Below, one piece after another: positions 48,569 through 59,197 of a stretch of 64,000 nucleotides of DNA. The notes under the pieces were generated by a model. That model saw only the letters and a list, made by a program, of their open reading frames with translations. It was not told the DNA's origin and made no database searches. Made by a program: the position numbers and the translations under genes. Every line of letters starts with the position of its first letter. Positions within the stretch are counted from its first letter, which is position 1. The stretch lies in the NCBI RefSeq assembly GCF_032452875.1, contig NC_083876.1, positions 6,944,001-7,008,000 on the forward strand, written 5' to 3'. Source of the DNA: Bos javanicus (Eukaryota; Chordata; Mammalia; Artiodactyla; Bovidae).

Positions 48569-48948
48569 TGCAAAAGTGTACAGAATATAAATGGATTTTT
48601 ACAAAACAAATACTATAGAATCATGACCTATACAATAAGCTTACTATAGTAAAACCAACAAATGAAACTAATCAAAGCTGTTGAGTGTTGTGCTATGCTT
48701 GGTTTTCTCCTGAGAAATAAGAATAGTATATACTACCTGGATAAGCTTCTAATTCGGATGGAACACCAATATGTTACCATATTTTAACAATTCTAATATG
48801 GTTTAAAAAACTTTTAGAGCTGCATCTCTAAAATTGAATGTATCTTACAATTGATGGCATTTTATAACTGGTTAATTTTTTTTCTTGGTGATACATTAAA
48901 TTTTTGAGATTTTGGAATTCAATAAAATGTGGTTTGCATTAAAAAAAA
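48569..48948 (+). other. Putative 3'-transduced segment of the full-length L1_BT
   Basis: Non-L1 sequence between the L1_BT 3' end ('aaattaattagttttttaaa') and the right target copy. It ends AATAAA at 48921-48926, 14 bases before an A-run (48941-48950). No open frame or known repeat recognised. Explained most simply as flanking DNA from the source locus, copied by read-through to a downstream polyadenylation signal. Confidence 0.75.
48921..48926 (+). promoter_or_regulatory. Polyadenylation signal at end of the transduced segment
   Basis: AATAAA followed by 14 nt and then A(10), the normal spacing for cleavage and polyadenylation. The L1's own expected signal in 'ttaaaacaaattaatt' (48540-48557) lacks a perfect AATAAA. 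Confidence 0.7.
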
Positions 48949-51900
48949 AATTCAGATCAATAAAATTAGAAATAAGAAAGCAGACATTACAACTAACCCC
49001 ACAGAAATACTAAGGATCATAAAAGACTACTATGAGCAACTATATGCCAATAAAATGGACAACCTGAAAGAAATAGACACATTCTTAGAAAGGTACAGTC
49101 TCCCAAGGAAGAAATAGAAAATATGAGCAGACCAATCATAAGCTTTGAAATTGAAACTGTGATTAAAAACTTTTCAATAAACAAAATTTAGGACCTGATG
49201 GTGCCACACAAATTTTATCAACTTTGAGAGAACAGTCAACACTTACCCTTCTGAAACTGTTTTAAAAATTTTCAGAGGAAGGAAAACCTCAACTCATTTT
49301 ATGAACCAATCATCACTCTGATACCAAAACCAGACAAAGATAGCACAAAAAATGAAAATTATAGGGCATATCACTGATGAACACAGATGCAAAATTCCTC
49401 AACAAAATACTAGGAATCTGTACCTACAGTATATTAAAAAGGTCATACATCATGATCAAGTGGGATTTATCCCAGGAATGTAAGGCTTTTTTCAACATCC
49501 ATAAATCAATCAATGTAAAATAGCACATCAACAAGTTGAAGAAAAAAACTATATGATCATCTAAACAGATGTTGAAACAGCTTTTGACAAAATTCAGTGC
49601 CCATTTATATTTATACATACATTTATTATTAATAATAAATTACATTATACATAATATACTAAAATGGTTATATAAAATATTATATTATGATAAAAATTGT
49701 CCAGAATGTGAGCATAGAGTGTACATATCTCAACACAATAAAGGCCATATATGACAAATGTACAGGTAACATCATATTCAATGGTGAAAAGTTGAAAGCA
49801 TTCCCTCTAAAATTAGGAAGAAGACAAGAATATACACTCTTACTGCTTTTAGTTCCGACAATATAGTTATGGAAGTCCTAGCTATAGAAATCAGAGAAGA
49901 AAAAGAAGTAAATAAAAGAAATCTAATTTGGAAAAGAAGTTAAACAGTCACTCTTTACAGATGACATGAAACTATTCATGGAAGATCTTAAAGATACTAC
50001 TGAAAAACTTCTAGAATTCATCAATGACTTTGGTAACATTGCAGGTTACAAAATTAAGACCAATAAATCCATTGCCAAAAAGAGAGAGAGAGAAATCTGT
50101 TGTATTTCTATACACTAATAACAAAAGATAAATTCAAGAAACAATTACATTTACCATTGCATCAAAAGTTGAAATACCTAGAAATAAGCCTATTTAATGA
50201 AACCAAATATCTGCACTCCAAAAATTATAGGATCCTAATGAAAGAAGTTGAAGAATACATAAGCAGATGGAAACATATACCATGTTCGTGGATTGGAAGT
50301 CTCAATATTTTCAAAATGACTATATTACCCAAGGCAATCTACAGATTCAATGCAATTCCAGTCAAACTACCAATGGCATTTTTAACAGAACTAGAACAAC
50401 AACAACAAAAAAACTTAAAATTTGTGTAGAGACACAAAGATTCTGAATAGCCAGAACAAAGTTGAAAAATAAAAACAGAATCAGAGAAATCAGACTCTCT
50501 GAATCTTGACTATTCTACAAAACTAGAGTCATCAAAACGTTATGATATTGGCACCAAAACAGAAATATGGATCAATGGAACAGGATAGAAAACCCAGAAA
50601 TAAACCCATTCTCCTATGATCAGTCAATGCAAAAAGGCAAGACTACTCAAGGTTAGAAAGACAGTCTCTTCAACAAATGATAATGGGAAAACTGGACAGT
50701 CACATGTTCAAAAAATGAAATTAGATCATTCTTTAATTCCATACACAAAAAATAAGTCCAAAGCGGATTAAAGACCTAAATATGAGACTGGACAGTATAA
50801 AATTCCTAGAGGAAAGTGGGCAGAAAACACTCTGAGATAAATCACAGCAACATCTTTTGTTGATCTGTTTCCCAGAATAATGTATATAAAAACAAAAACA
50901 AGCAAATGGGTCCTACTTAAGTTCAAAAGCTTTTGCACAGCAAAGGAAACAATTAAAAAAAAATTAAAAGATAACCCATAGATTGGGAAAAAATATTTTA
51001 ATGATGTGACCAATAAGGGATAAAAGTCCCCAAAATTTACAAACAACTTATTATGCTTAAGAGTATCAAAACAAACAGCCCACTCAAAAAGTGGGCATGA
51101 GACCTAAACAAACATTTCCCCAAAGAAGACATACAAGTAGTCAATAGGCTTATGAAAAGATATTTAACATCACTACTTACTAGAGAAATGCAAAACAAAA
51201 CTACAATGAAATATCACCTCAAACCAGCCAAGTGGCTATATCAAAAACTCCACAAACAATAAATGCTGAACAGGGTGTGGACAGAAGGGATCCCTCCTAC
51301 ACTATTGGTGGGAATGTATCTTGGAACAGCCAATATGGAGAAGAGTATGGAAATTTCTTAAAAATCTAAAATTAGAGTTACCATATAACCATGCAATCCC
51401 ACTCCTGGGCATATATCCAGAGAAAAACATGATCCTAAAGGATCATACACCACATTGTTCATCGCAGCACTGTTTACACTACCCAAGACCTGAAAGGAAC
51501 CTAAATGTATGTTGACAAAGGAATGGATAAAGAAGATGTGGCACATATATACAGTGGAATATAACTCAGCCATTCAAAAGAATGACATAATGCCATTTGA
51601 AGCAACATAGATGGAACTAGACAGTGCCATACTAAAAGTCAAGAAGTCAGAGAGAAGGAGAAATATTGTATGACATCTCTTATACATGAAATCTAATAAG
51701 AAATCATACAAATGTACTTACTTAAAAACAGAAACAGAATCACAGATTTACAAAATGAACTCTTGGTTGCCAGGGGGAAGGGATAGTTAGGAATTTGGGG
51801 ATGGCCATATACACACTGCTATATTTCAAATAGATAAGCAAAAAAGACCTACTGTGTAGCACATGGAACTCTGCTCAATGTTATGTGCCAGTCTGGATAG

Positions 51901-52038
51901 GAGGGGCCTTGTAGGAGAATGGATGAATGTATATATATGGCTGAGTCCCTTTTCTGTTCACCAGAAACTACCACAGCATTGTTAATTGGCTATACATCAA
52001 TACAAAATAAAAAAGTTCAAAACAAAGCAAACAAAAAA
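48949..52038 (+). mobile_element. L1 B piece: RT, C-terminal ORF2 and 3' UTR
   Basis: Continues L1 B in register from 38552. Landmarks: 62-codon frame 48929-49117 (RT N-terminal 'KMDNLKEIDTFLERY'), RT motif region 49930-49970 ('ctctttacagatgacatgaa'), 109-codon frame 50100-50429 ('PKAIYRFNAIPVKLP'), and 3' UTR from about 51560 to the A-rich end 52009-52038. An AT-rich block at 49600-49690 replaces part of the RT sequence. Confidence 0.88.
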
Positions 52039-52050
52039 AAAGGCTGTTTA

Positions 52051-53500
52051 TGATGAATTCATAACATAATATACAATGATGACAAACTAAAACCTTTTCT
52101 TTTAAAATCGGGAACAAGACATGGAAGCCACTCTCACTTCTATTTAAAATAGAATTTGAAGTCCTGGCCGTAACACTCAGACATCAAAAGAAATAGAAAA
52201 ATTAGAAAGGAAAGATTGTCATTTTATTTCTAGTGACATGACACTATACATAGAAAACCTTAAAGGTTTTGGCAAAATCTATTAGAACTAATAAATATAT
52301 TCAATAAACAGCATACAAGATTAACATATAGAATTTTATTGCATTTCAATATATTACCAATAAATTATTAGAAATAGAAAGCAATACAAAATTTCCATTT
52401 TAAAATGTTCACAAACAATAAAATATGTAGAACATAGAACTAAACTTAACCAAGGAAGTGAAATATCTATACACTGAAAACTATAAAACTTTGATGAAAG
52501 AATTTGATGTAAATAAATGGAAATTTATCCCATGTTAATAAAATGGAAGAGTTCACATTGTTAAAATATCCATAATATCCAAAGCAAACGAAAGATTTAA
52601 TGCAATCTCTACCCAAAAAAAAAAGATGTTTTCCACAAACTTAGAACAAATAATTCTAAAAATGTGTATGAAATCGCAAAATATCTGAATAGCTAAAGCC
52701 ACCTTGAGAAAAAAGAACAAAACTGGAAATATGAACCTCCCAGTCCTCAAGAAGACTGAGAAACTACAGTTTACAAAACAGTATCCCAGAAACAACCTAT
52801 ACAATTATGGTCAACTAATCTATGACAAAGGAGTCAAGACTATTCAATGAAGAAAATGCAGTCTCTTCATTAAGTTGTGCTTGGGAAACTGGACAACTAT
52901 TAACACATATTCAAAAATGAATTTAGAACATTCTCTAATACCATATACAAAAATAAGCTCAAAATGTAATAAATGTCTAAATGTACCACTAGACACTATC
53001 AGACTCCTAGAGGAAAACATAGAACTGTCTTTGGCATAACTTGTAGTAATATATATATATACATATTATATATATATATATATAATTTATATTATATATA
53101 TATTATATAATATGTATATATATATATAATCTATCTCCTAAGAAAAAAGAAATAAAACGAAAATAAACAAATGAAACCTAATGAAATTTAAGAGGTTTTC
53201 CAAAGAGGAAGAAACCATTGACAAAACAAAAAGACAACTTACTGAATAGGAGAAACTATTTGCATATAAAATGACCAATATAGGGTTACTATCTGAAGAA
53301 ATATAAATTGCTCTTAAAATATGTCATCAAAAAGCAAACAATCTGATTAAAAACAGGCATAAGAGGTGAATGGACATTTTTCTGAAGAGAAATAAGATGC
53401 CCAACAGGCACTAGACCCGTAATCACCAGGAAAATTCAAATTAAAACCACAATGAGATATCATTACACATCTGTCAGAATAGCTGTCATCAAAATTCTAA
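52051..53500 (+). mobile_element. L1 A piece: RT to near the end of ORF2
   Basis: Picks up where L1 A stopped at 33311: 'gtttatgatgaattcataac', 'cttttaaaatcgggaacaag' (RT motif B region), then the C-terminal part ('ggagtcaagactattcaatg') and 'cacaatgagatatcattaca'. No frame is open. A TA repeat (53049-53130) interrupts it. Confidence 0.83.
53049..53130. repeat. Imperfect (TA)n block
   Basis: TA-rich with TATAATTTATAT and TATAATATG interruptions; partly palindromic. Lies within L1 A. Confidence 0.93.
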
Positions 53501-53513
53501 AAATAACAAGTGT

Positions 53514-54276
53514 AGACACGTGTACCCCAATGTTCATTGCAGCACTGTTTATAATAGCCAGGACATGGAAGCAACCTAGATGTCCATCAGCAGATGAATG
53601 GATAAAGAAAGCTGTGGTACATATACACAATGGAGTATTACTCAGCCATTAAAAAGAATACATTTGAATCAGTTCTAATGAGGTGGATGAAACTGAAGCC
53701 TATTATACAGAGTGAAGTAAGCCAGAAGGAAAAACACCAATACAGTATACTAACGCATATATATGGAATTTAGAAAGATGATAACAATAACCCTGTGTAC
53801 GAGACAGCAAAAGAGACACTGATGTATGGAACAGTCTTATGGACTCTGTGGGAGAGGGACAGGGTGGGAAGATTTGGGAGAATGGCATTGAAACGTGTAA
53901 AATATCATGTACGAAACGAGATGCCAGTCCAGGTTCAATGCACGATACTGGATGCTTGGGGCTAGTGCACTGGGACGACCCAGAGGGATGGTATGGGGAG
54001 GGAGGAGGGAGGAGGGTTCAGGATGGGGAGCACATGTATACCTGTGATAGATTCATTTTGATATTTGCAAAACTAATACAATTATGTAAAGTTTAAAAAT
54101 AAAATTAAATTAAAAAAAAAAAAAACAACAATGGCTGGTTAAGTGAGCATACTAACATCAACTGAGAGATAAAAGATGTTCTGTTGTTTACTGTGCCAGA
54201 CAGGGACTCGTACATCACTGTTTTCTGAAAACTGCTTTGTGAACCAAATAAAAAGCTACAAGTAAAAAAAATAAAT
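53514..54276 (+). mobile_element. 5'-truncated L1_BT with 3' transduction
   Basis: Last about 600 bp of L1_BT ('agacacgtgtaccccaatg' to 'gtaaagtttaaaaataaaat' plus A(14) at 54112-54125), then 138 bp of foreign sequence (54126-54263) with AATAAA at 54247-54252 and a second A-rich tail (54264-54276). Perfect 13-bp duplication AAATAACAAGTGT at 53501-53513 and 54277-54289 encloses everything. Confidence 0.92.
54126..54263 (+). other. Putative 3'-transduced segment of the truncated L1_BT
   Basis: Non-L1 sequence from 'caacaatggctggttaagtg' to 'ccaaataaaaagctacaag', with its polyadenylation signal 11 nt before the A tail. I recognise no gene or repeat in it. It can serve as a tag for the source locus. 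Confidence 0.78.
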
Positions 54277-54390
54277 AAATAACAAGTGTTGGTGAAGTTG
54301 TGTATAAAACAGTGCTTGTACACTGTTGGTGGGGATACAAATTGGTGCAAACACAATGGAGAGCAGTATGGGGGCTCCTCAAAAGAACTA

Positions 54391-54655
54391 GGAGAAGGCA
54401 ATGGCAACCCACTCCAGTACCCCTGCCTGGAAAATCCCATGGACGGAGGAGCCTGGTAGGCTGCAGTCCATGGGGTCACTAGGAGTTGGGCAGGACTGAG
54501 TGACTTCACTTTCCCTTTTCACTTTCATGCATTGGAGAAGGAAATGGCAACCCATTCCAGTGTTCTTGCCTGGAGAGTCCCAGGGATGGCGGAGCCTGGT
54601 GGGCTGCCATCTCTGGGGTCGCACAGAGTCGGACACGACTGCAGTGACTTAGCAG
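54391..54655 (+). mobile_element. Bov-A2 SINE, complete
   Basis: A-unit dimer ('ggagaaggcaatggcaaccc' twice-related starts), ending 'gacttagcagcaaaag'. Perfect 11-bp duplication CAAAAGAACTA at 54380-54390 and 54656-54666, in L1 A. Confidence 0.95.
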
Positions 54656-54680
54656 CAAAAGAACTAAACAAAGAAATACT

Positions 54681-55877
54681 TTCAGTTCAGTTCAGTCACT
54701 CAGTCGTGTCCAACTCTTTGCAACCCCATGAATCGCAGCACACCAGGCCTCCCTGTCCATCACCAACTCCCAGAGTTCACTCAAACTCACGTTCATCGAG
54801 TCAGGGATGCCATTCAGCCGTCTCATCCTCTGTCGTCTCCTTTTCCTCCTGGCCCCAATCCCTCTCAGCATCAGAGTCTTTTCCAGTGACTCAGCACTTC
54901 GTATGAGATGGCCAAAGTACTGGAGTTTCAGCTTTAGCATCATTCCTTCCAAAGAAATCCCAAGGCTGATCTCCTTCTGAATGGACTGATTAGATGTCCT
55001 TGCAGTCCAAGGGACTCTCAAGAGTCTTCTCCAACACCACAGTTCAAAAGCATCAACTCTTGGGCCTTCTTCACAGTCCAACTCTCACATCCATACATGA
55101 CCACAGGAAAAACCATAGCCCTGACTAGACGGACCTTGTTGGCAAAGTAATGTCTCTGCTTTTGAATATGCTATCTAGGCTGGTCATAATTTTCCTTCCA
55201 AGGAGTAAGTGTCTTTTAATTTCATGGCCACAGTCACCATCTGTAGTGATTTTGGAGCCCAGAAAAATAAAGTCTGACACTGTTTCCACTGTTTCCCCAT
55301 CTATTTCCCATGAAGTGGTGGGACAAGATGCCATGATCTTCGTTTTCTGAATGTTGAGCTTTAAGCCAACTTTTTCACTCTCCACTTTCACTTTCATCAA
55401 GAGGCTTTTTAGTTCCTCTTCACTTTCTGCCATAAGGGTGGTGTCATCTGCATATCTGAGGTTATTGATATTTCTCCTGGCAATCTTGATTCCAGATTGT
55501 GCTTCTTCCAGCCCAGGGTTTCTCATGATGTACTCTGCATATAAGTTAAATAAACAGGGTGACAATATACAGCCCTGACAAACTCCTTTTCCTATTTGGA
55601 ACCAGTCTGTTGTCCCATGTCCAGTTCTAACTGTTGCTTCCTGACCTGCATATAGGTTTATGAAGAGGCAGGTCAGGTGGTCTGGTATTCCCATCTCATG
55701 AAGAATTTTCCACAGTTTATTATGATCCACACAGTCAAAGGCTTTGGCATAGTCAATAAAGCAGAAATAGCTGTTTTTCTGGAACTCTCTTGCTTTTTCT
55801 ATGATCTAGTGGATGTTGGCAATTTGAACTCTGGTTCCTCTGCCTTTTCTAAAACTAGCTTGAACATCAGGAAGTGT
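54681..55877 (-). mobile_element. BovB LINE, 5'-truncated, well preserved
   Basis: Minus-strand, from tail (GTTCA)n to the 'LPDVQAS' block. No clear target duplication: left flank 'aacaaagaaatact', right flank a CA repeat (55878-55893) and then L1 A. About 200 bp of L1 A that should lie between the flanks is missing. Confidence 0.92.
54692..55730 (-). pseudogene. BovB RT and C-terminal domain in two frames
   Basis: 55125-55730 (201 codons) opens at 'DHNKLWKILHEMG' and carries 'TDWFQIGKGVCQGCILSP' and 'LRYADDTTLMAESEEELKS', so the YADD catalytic motif is intact. A one-base deletion in the 'gacggacctttgttggc' stretch near 55137 shifts the frame. 54692-55081 (129 codons) then covers the C-terminal domain to the natural end ('KSWTRLSD'). 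RT motif A and everything upstream are damaged or absent, so the copy is inactive. Confidence 0.9.
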
Positions 55878-55939
55878 GTTCACACACACACACAATAGAA
55901 TATTAGTCACAAAATTGGATGAAATTTTACTATTTGCAC

Positions 55940-56675
55940 AGGCCAGGGGTCTCCAAACAGAGGAAATAGCCTGCAAGTGTCAGATATTTTTATCTCTCTT
56001 AAGCAGCAGAAGGAGTCAAACTAGCGATATTTTTTTCCTTCTCTATACAAATTTAAAAGGAGGTTTCTTTTAAAATACTGTGTTGCCATAATGACACCTG
56101 GTTTCACCTGAAGTTAACTATTCTCAAACCTTGAGCTAACCACTGCATTTTTCTTATGGAAATGTCTGTCTTAAGCTATGTTAATGCACTATGCATTTAC
56201 TCCAAACTGTCTTCAAGTGGGTTCCACCTAATGGCTCAGAACCTACTTGACAAATCAGTATGTTATACTCAGATATTGTTCCCCTAATCTATGTAAACAA
56301 AACCATTTGTATGGTGATCTGCCCTTCTACAAAATTCAAGTTAATCATTTTATGGCCCAGGATGAACCACTTGGTGCCAAGATTATCCCAAAATGCATCT
56401 TATGGGTGAGGGCCTGGTCCCATTCTGAGTGTTAAGACACTCCTTTCTTTCATTAACAGACTGCTAGTGACTATATAACATCCGGCTGAAGACTAGCAGG
56501 GGGGCACTCTTTCTGCCCGCTTCTGATGCCTATGTCAGAAGCTTTCTCTATCTCCTTTATACTTTAATAAAACTTTATTACACAGAAGTTCTGAGCGATC
56601 AAGCCTTGTCTCTGGCCCCAGATTGAATTCGTCTCCTCCAGGGGCCAAGAATCCCGGCATCTTTTTTCATTCAAC
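55940..56675 (+). mobile_element. Solo LTR of an endogenous retrovirus
   Basis: About 730 bp, GC-richer than the flanking L1, with LTR-like order: a promoter-type 'ctatataa' at 56471-56478, R region, AATAAA at 56566-56571, and a U5-like end ('gtctctggccccagattgaa', then 'cattca'). Flanking L1 A breaks at 'tttactatttgca' and resumes at about 'caacaacctttcatcgg', so the LTR landed in an L1 3' end. Boundaries are uncertain by some bases and I cannot fix a target duplication. No gag, pol or env sequence is attached. The family looks like a bovine ERV1-type LTR. Confidence 0.7.
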
Positions 56676-56850
56676 AACAACCTTTCATCGGCTTACTGAA
56701 ATGTCAGACAGAAACAGACAAATACTGTATGATATAATTTATATTTGAAAAATAAAAATACAACAAGCAAGTTTAAAAAACAGATTCACAGTGTAGAAAA
56801 AAGTTAGTGGTTACTAGTTGCAAGGCATAATTCTTCCCAGTTCTCACATT
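56676..56850 (+). mobile_element. L1 A, 3' UTR end piece
   Basis: 'tgaaatgtcagacagaaac' followed by 'gacaaatactgtatgatata' is the classic L1 stretch after the end of ORF2. It is cut where minus-strand L1 C begins, near 56850. Confidence 0.82.
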
Positions 56851-57956
56851 CCCCGTTGGTATCCCTATGTTTGTTTTATATGTCTGTGTATCAATTTCTG
56901 CTTTGTAAATAAAATAATTTATGCCATTTTTCTAGATTCCACATGTTAATGTTAATATACAATATTTGCTTTTTTTTCCTGACATACATCACTGTGTATG
57001 AAAGTCTCTATACAGCATCTTTGCAAATGACCAAAATTTATTCCTTTTTATTGTTGAGTAATATTCCATTGTGTGTACAAACCACTTCTTTATCCATTCC
57101 TCTATCAATGGACATTTAGCCATTTTAATTAGTTCAGCGATGAACACAGGTGCACCTATGTCTTTTGTTTATGGTTTTCTTTGAACATATGTCCAGGAGT
57201 GGGATTTGTTAGTGCTATTTTTAATTTTTTTAAGGAGTATCCACGCTGTTGTCCCTGGAGAATGTATTGATTTATATTCCCACCAACAGTGCAAAATAGA
57301 TCCCTTTTCTCCATACCCTCTCAAGCTTTTGTTGGTTGTAGATTTTTTGATGATGGCCATTCTGAATGATGTGAGGTGATACCTCATTGTAGTTTTGATT
57401 TTCATTTTGCTAATAATTAGAGATGTTGAGCATCTTTTCATGTATTTTTTGGCCATCAGTATGTCTTCTTTGGAGAAACATCTATTTAATTTTTCAACCC
57501 ATTTTTTTGACTGGGTTGTTTGCTTTTTGGATATTGAGCTGCAGGAGTTGCTCATATATTTTGGACGTAAATTATTTGTCAGTGACTCATATGCAAATTT
57601 CCCTCCCATTCTGATGCTTTCATTTTCATCTTGGTTATGGTTTTCTTTGCTGTGCAAAAACTTTTAAGCTTAATTAGGTCCCATTTATTTTCATTTATAT
57701 TTCCATTAATCTAAAGAGGTGTTTCTAAAAAGATCTTGCTGTGATTTATGTCAATGAGTGTTCTGTCTATGTTTTCCTCTGAGAGTTTTATAGTGCCCAT
57801 TCTTTAATCCATTTGATTTTATTTTTGCATACGGTGTTAGGGCATATTCTAATGTAATTCTTTTACATTGTAGCTGTCCAGTTTTCCCAATACCACTTGT
57901 TGAAAATACTACTTTTTCTCCATTGCACAGTTTTGCCTCCTTTGTAATAGACTAAG

Positions 57957-58470
57957 AAGGCAAGTTATGACCAACCTAGATAGGATATTCAAAAGCAGAG
58001 ACATTACTTTGCCAACAAAGTTTTGTCTAGTCAAGGCTATGGTTTTTCCTGTAGTCATGTATGGATGTGAGAGTTGGACTGTGAAGAAGGCTGAGCACCA
58101 AAGAATTGATGCTTTTGAACTGTGGTGTTGGAGAAGACTCTTGAGAGTCCCTTGGACTGCAAGGAGATCCAATCAGTCCATTCTGAAGGAGATTAGCCCT
58201 GGGATTTCTTTGGAAGGAATGATGCTAAAGCTGAAACTCCAGTACTTTGGCCACCTCATGCGAAGAGTTGACTCATTGGAAAATACTCTGATGCTGGGAG
58301 GGATTGGGGGCAAGAGGAGAAGGGGACAACAGAGGATGAGATGGCTGGATGGCATCACTGACTCGATGGATGTGAGTCTGAGTGAACTCTGGGAGTTGGT
58401 GATGGACAGGGAGGCCTGGTGTGCTGAGATTAATGGGGTCGCAAAGAGTCAGACACAACTGAGTGACTGA
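57957..58470 (+). mobile_element. BovB LINE 3' part in L1 C
   Basis: Plus-strand C-terminal domain, open for 167 codons (57967-58470: 'KFCLVKAMVFPVVMYGCES', 'LEISPG...', 'RRRGQQRMRWLDGITDSMD') to the natural stop. The tail is (ATCTG)n-like ('tgatctgatctgg'). It starts in the middle of 'RKVMTNLD', i.e. 5'-truncated. Confidence 0.93.
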
Positions 58471-58481
58471 TCTGATCTGGT

Positions 58482-58577
58482 CTGAAGTGACCATTAGTGG
58501 AGGACAGAGGACCCTGCATGCTCTACACTCCATGAGATGGCAAAGAGTCAGACATGACTTAGTGACTGAACAACAAT
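58482..58577 (+). mobile_element. Bov-A-like / BovB tail fragment
   Basis: A single BovB-3'-derived unit ('agaggaccctgcatgctcta', 'gcaaagagtcagacatgac') with the tail 'ctgaacaacaataag'. Adjacent to but distinct from the BovB just left; probably an older insertion at the same place. Confidence 0.75.
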
Positions 58578-59197
58578 AAGTAGCCATGGGTCCTTGGATT
58601 TATCTATGAGCTTTCTATTCTGCTCCATTGTCTTGTATTTCTGTTTTGGGGCCAATGCCATACTGTTTTAATTACTGTAGTTTTGTAATATAGTCTGAAG
58701 TAAGAAAGCCTGATTTCTCCTGCTCCATTTTCCTTATTCAAGTTTGCTTTGGCTATTCAGGATCTATTGTGTCTCCACACAAATTGTAAATTTTTTCTTC
58801 CTGATTCTTTGAAAAATGTCATTGGAAATCTGATAGGGACTGCATTGATTATGTATATTGCTTTGGGTAGTATAGTCATTTTCATAATACTGATTACTCT
58901 AATCAAAGAACATGACCTATTGCTCTATCTGTTTGTGTCATCTTTGATCTCTTTCATCAGTATCTTATATTTTTCTGACTACAGATCTTTAACATTTTAG
59001 GTAGGTTTATGCTGAGATATTTTAGTCTTTTTTGTTGCAAAGGTACATGGGATTATTTATTTAATTTCTTTTTGTTTTGTTATTAATTTATAGGAATGCA
59101 AAGGATTTCTGCAAATTAATTTTGTGCCCTGCAAATTCAACAAATTTATTGATAAACTCTAGTAGTTTTCTGATAGCATCTTTAGGATTTCCTATGT

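Larger units (their letters stand above)
38553..48948 (+). mobile_element. Full-length L1_BT with 3' transduction, nested in L1 B
   Basis: Starts 'gtcccaagatggcagagg', the 5' end of bovine L1. Order: 5' UTR (to about 41050), ORF1 (about 41050-41730), spacer, ORF2 (endonuclease 42420-43140; RT 43850-44339 and 46258-46650; C-terminal part to about 47450), 3' UTR to about 48568, then about 370 bp of non-L1 sequence and an A tail. Target duplication aattcaaatcaa (38541-38552) and aattcagatcaa (48949-48960), one mismatch. L1 B continues in register across it. Subtracting two BovB insertions leaves about 7.7 kb of L1 plus the extra 3' segment. Frames are broken, so it is inactive. Confidence 0.9.
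33312..52038 (+). mobile_element. L1 B: near-full-length old L1 with nested insertions (overview)
   Basis: Pieces: 33312-34537 (5' UTR and ORF1 start), 35793-36314 (ORF1), 37407-38552 (ORF2 endonuclease), 48949-52038 (RT, C-terminal part, 3' UTR). Summed length is about 6 kb, a full element. A 12-bp duplication with one mismatch (aaaggttgttta 33300-33311, aaaggctgttta 52039-52050) shows that it inserted in the RT region of L1 A. The 5' UTR opens with 'atgtgtgtgcatcttctcac'. Confidence 0.85.
25763..56850 (+). mobile_element. L1 A: old L1 element dispersed in pieces by nested insertions (overview)
   Basis: Pieces in order: 25763-26908 (5' UTR, ORF1 start), 29195-29275 and 29631-31510 (ORF1, ORF2 endonuclease), 31732-32056, 32241-32635 and 32887-33241 (RT region), 52039-53513 (RT and C-terminal part of ORF2), 54277-54390, about 55880-55939 and 56676-56850 (end of ORF2 and 3' UTR). 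The pieces join in L1 order wherever a target duplication marks the insertion. A stretch of roughly 200 bp is missing around the BovB at 54681. Confidence 0.75.

Noticed and set aside
53049..53130. Regular repeat as a possible CRISPR or satellite array
   Set aside because: Simple TA repeat with no spacers or unit structure, in a mammalian genome.
55940..56675. Possible provirus with genes
   Set aside because: Only an LTR is present; sequence on both sides is L1, with no retroviral coding remnants.
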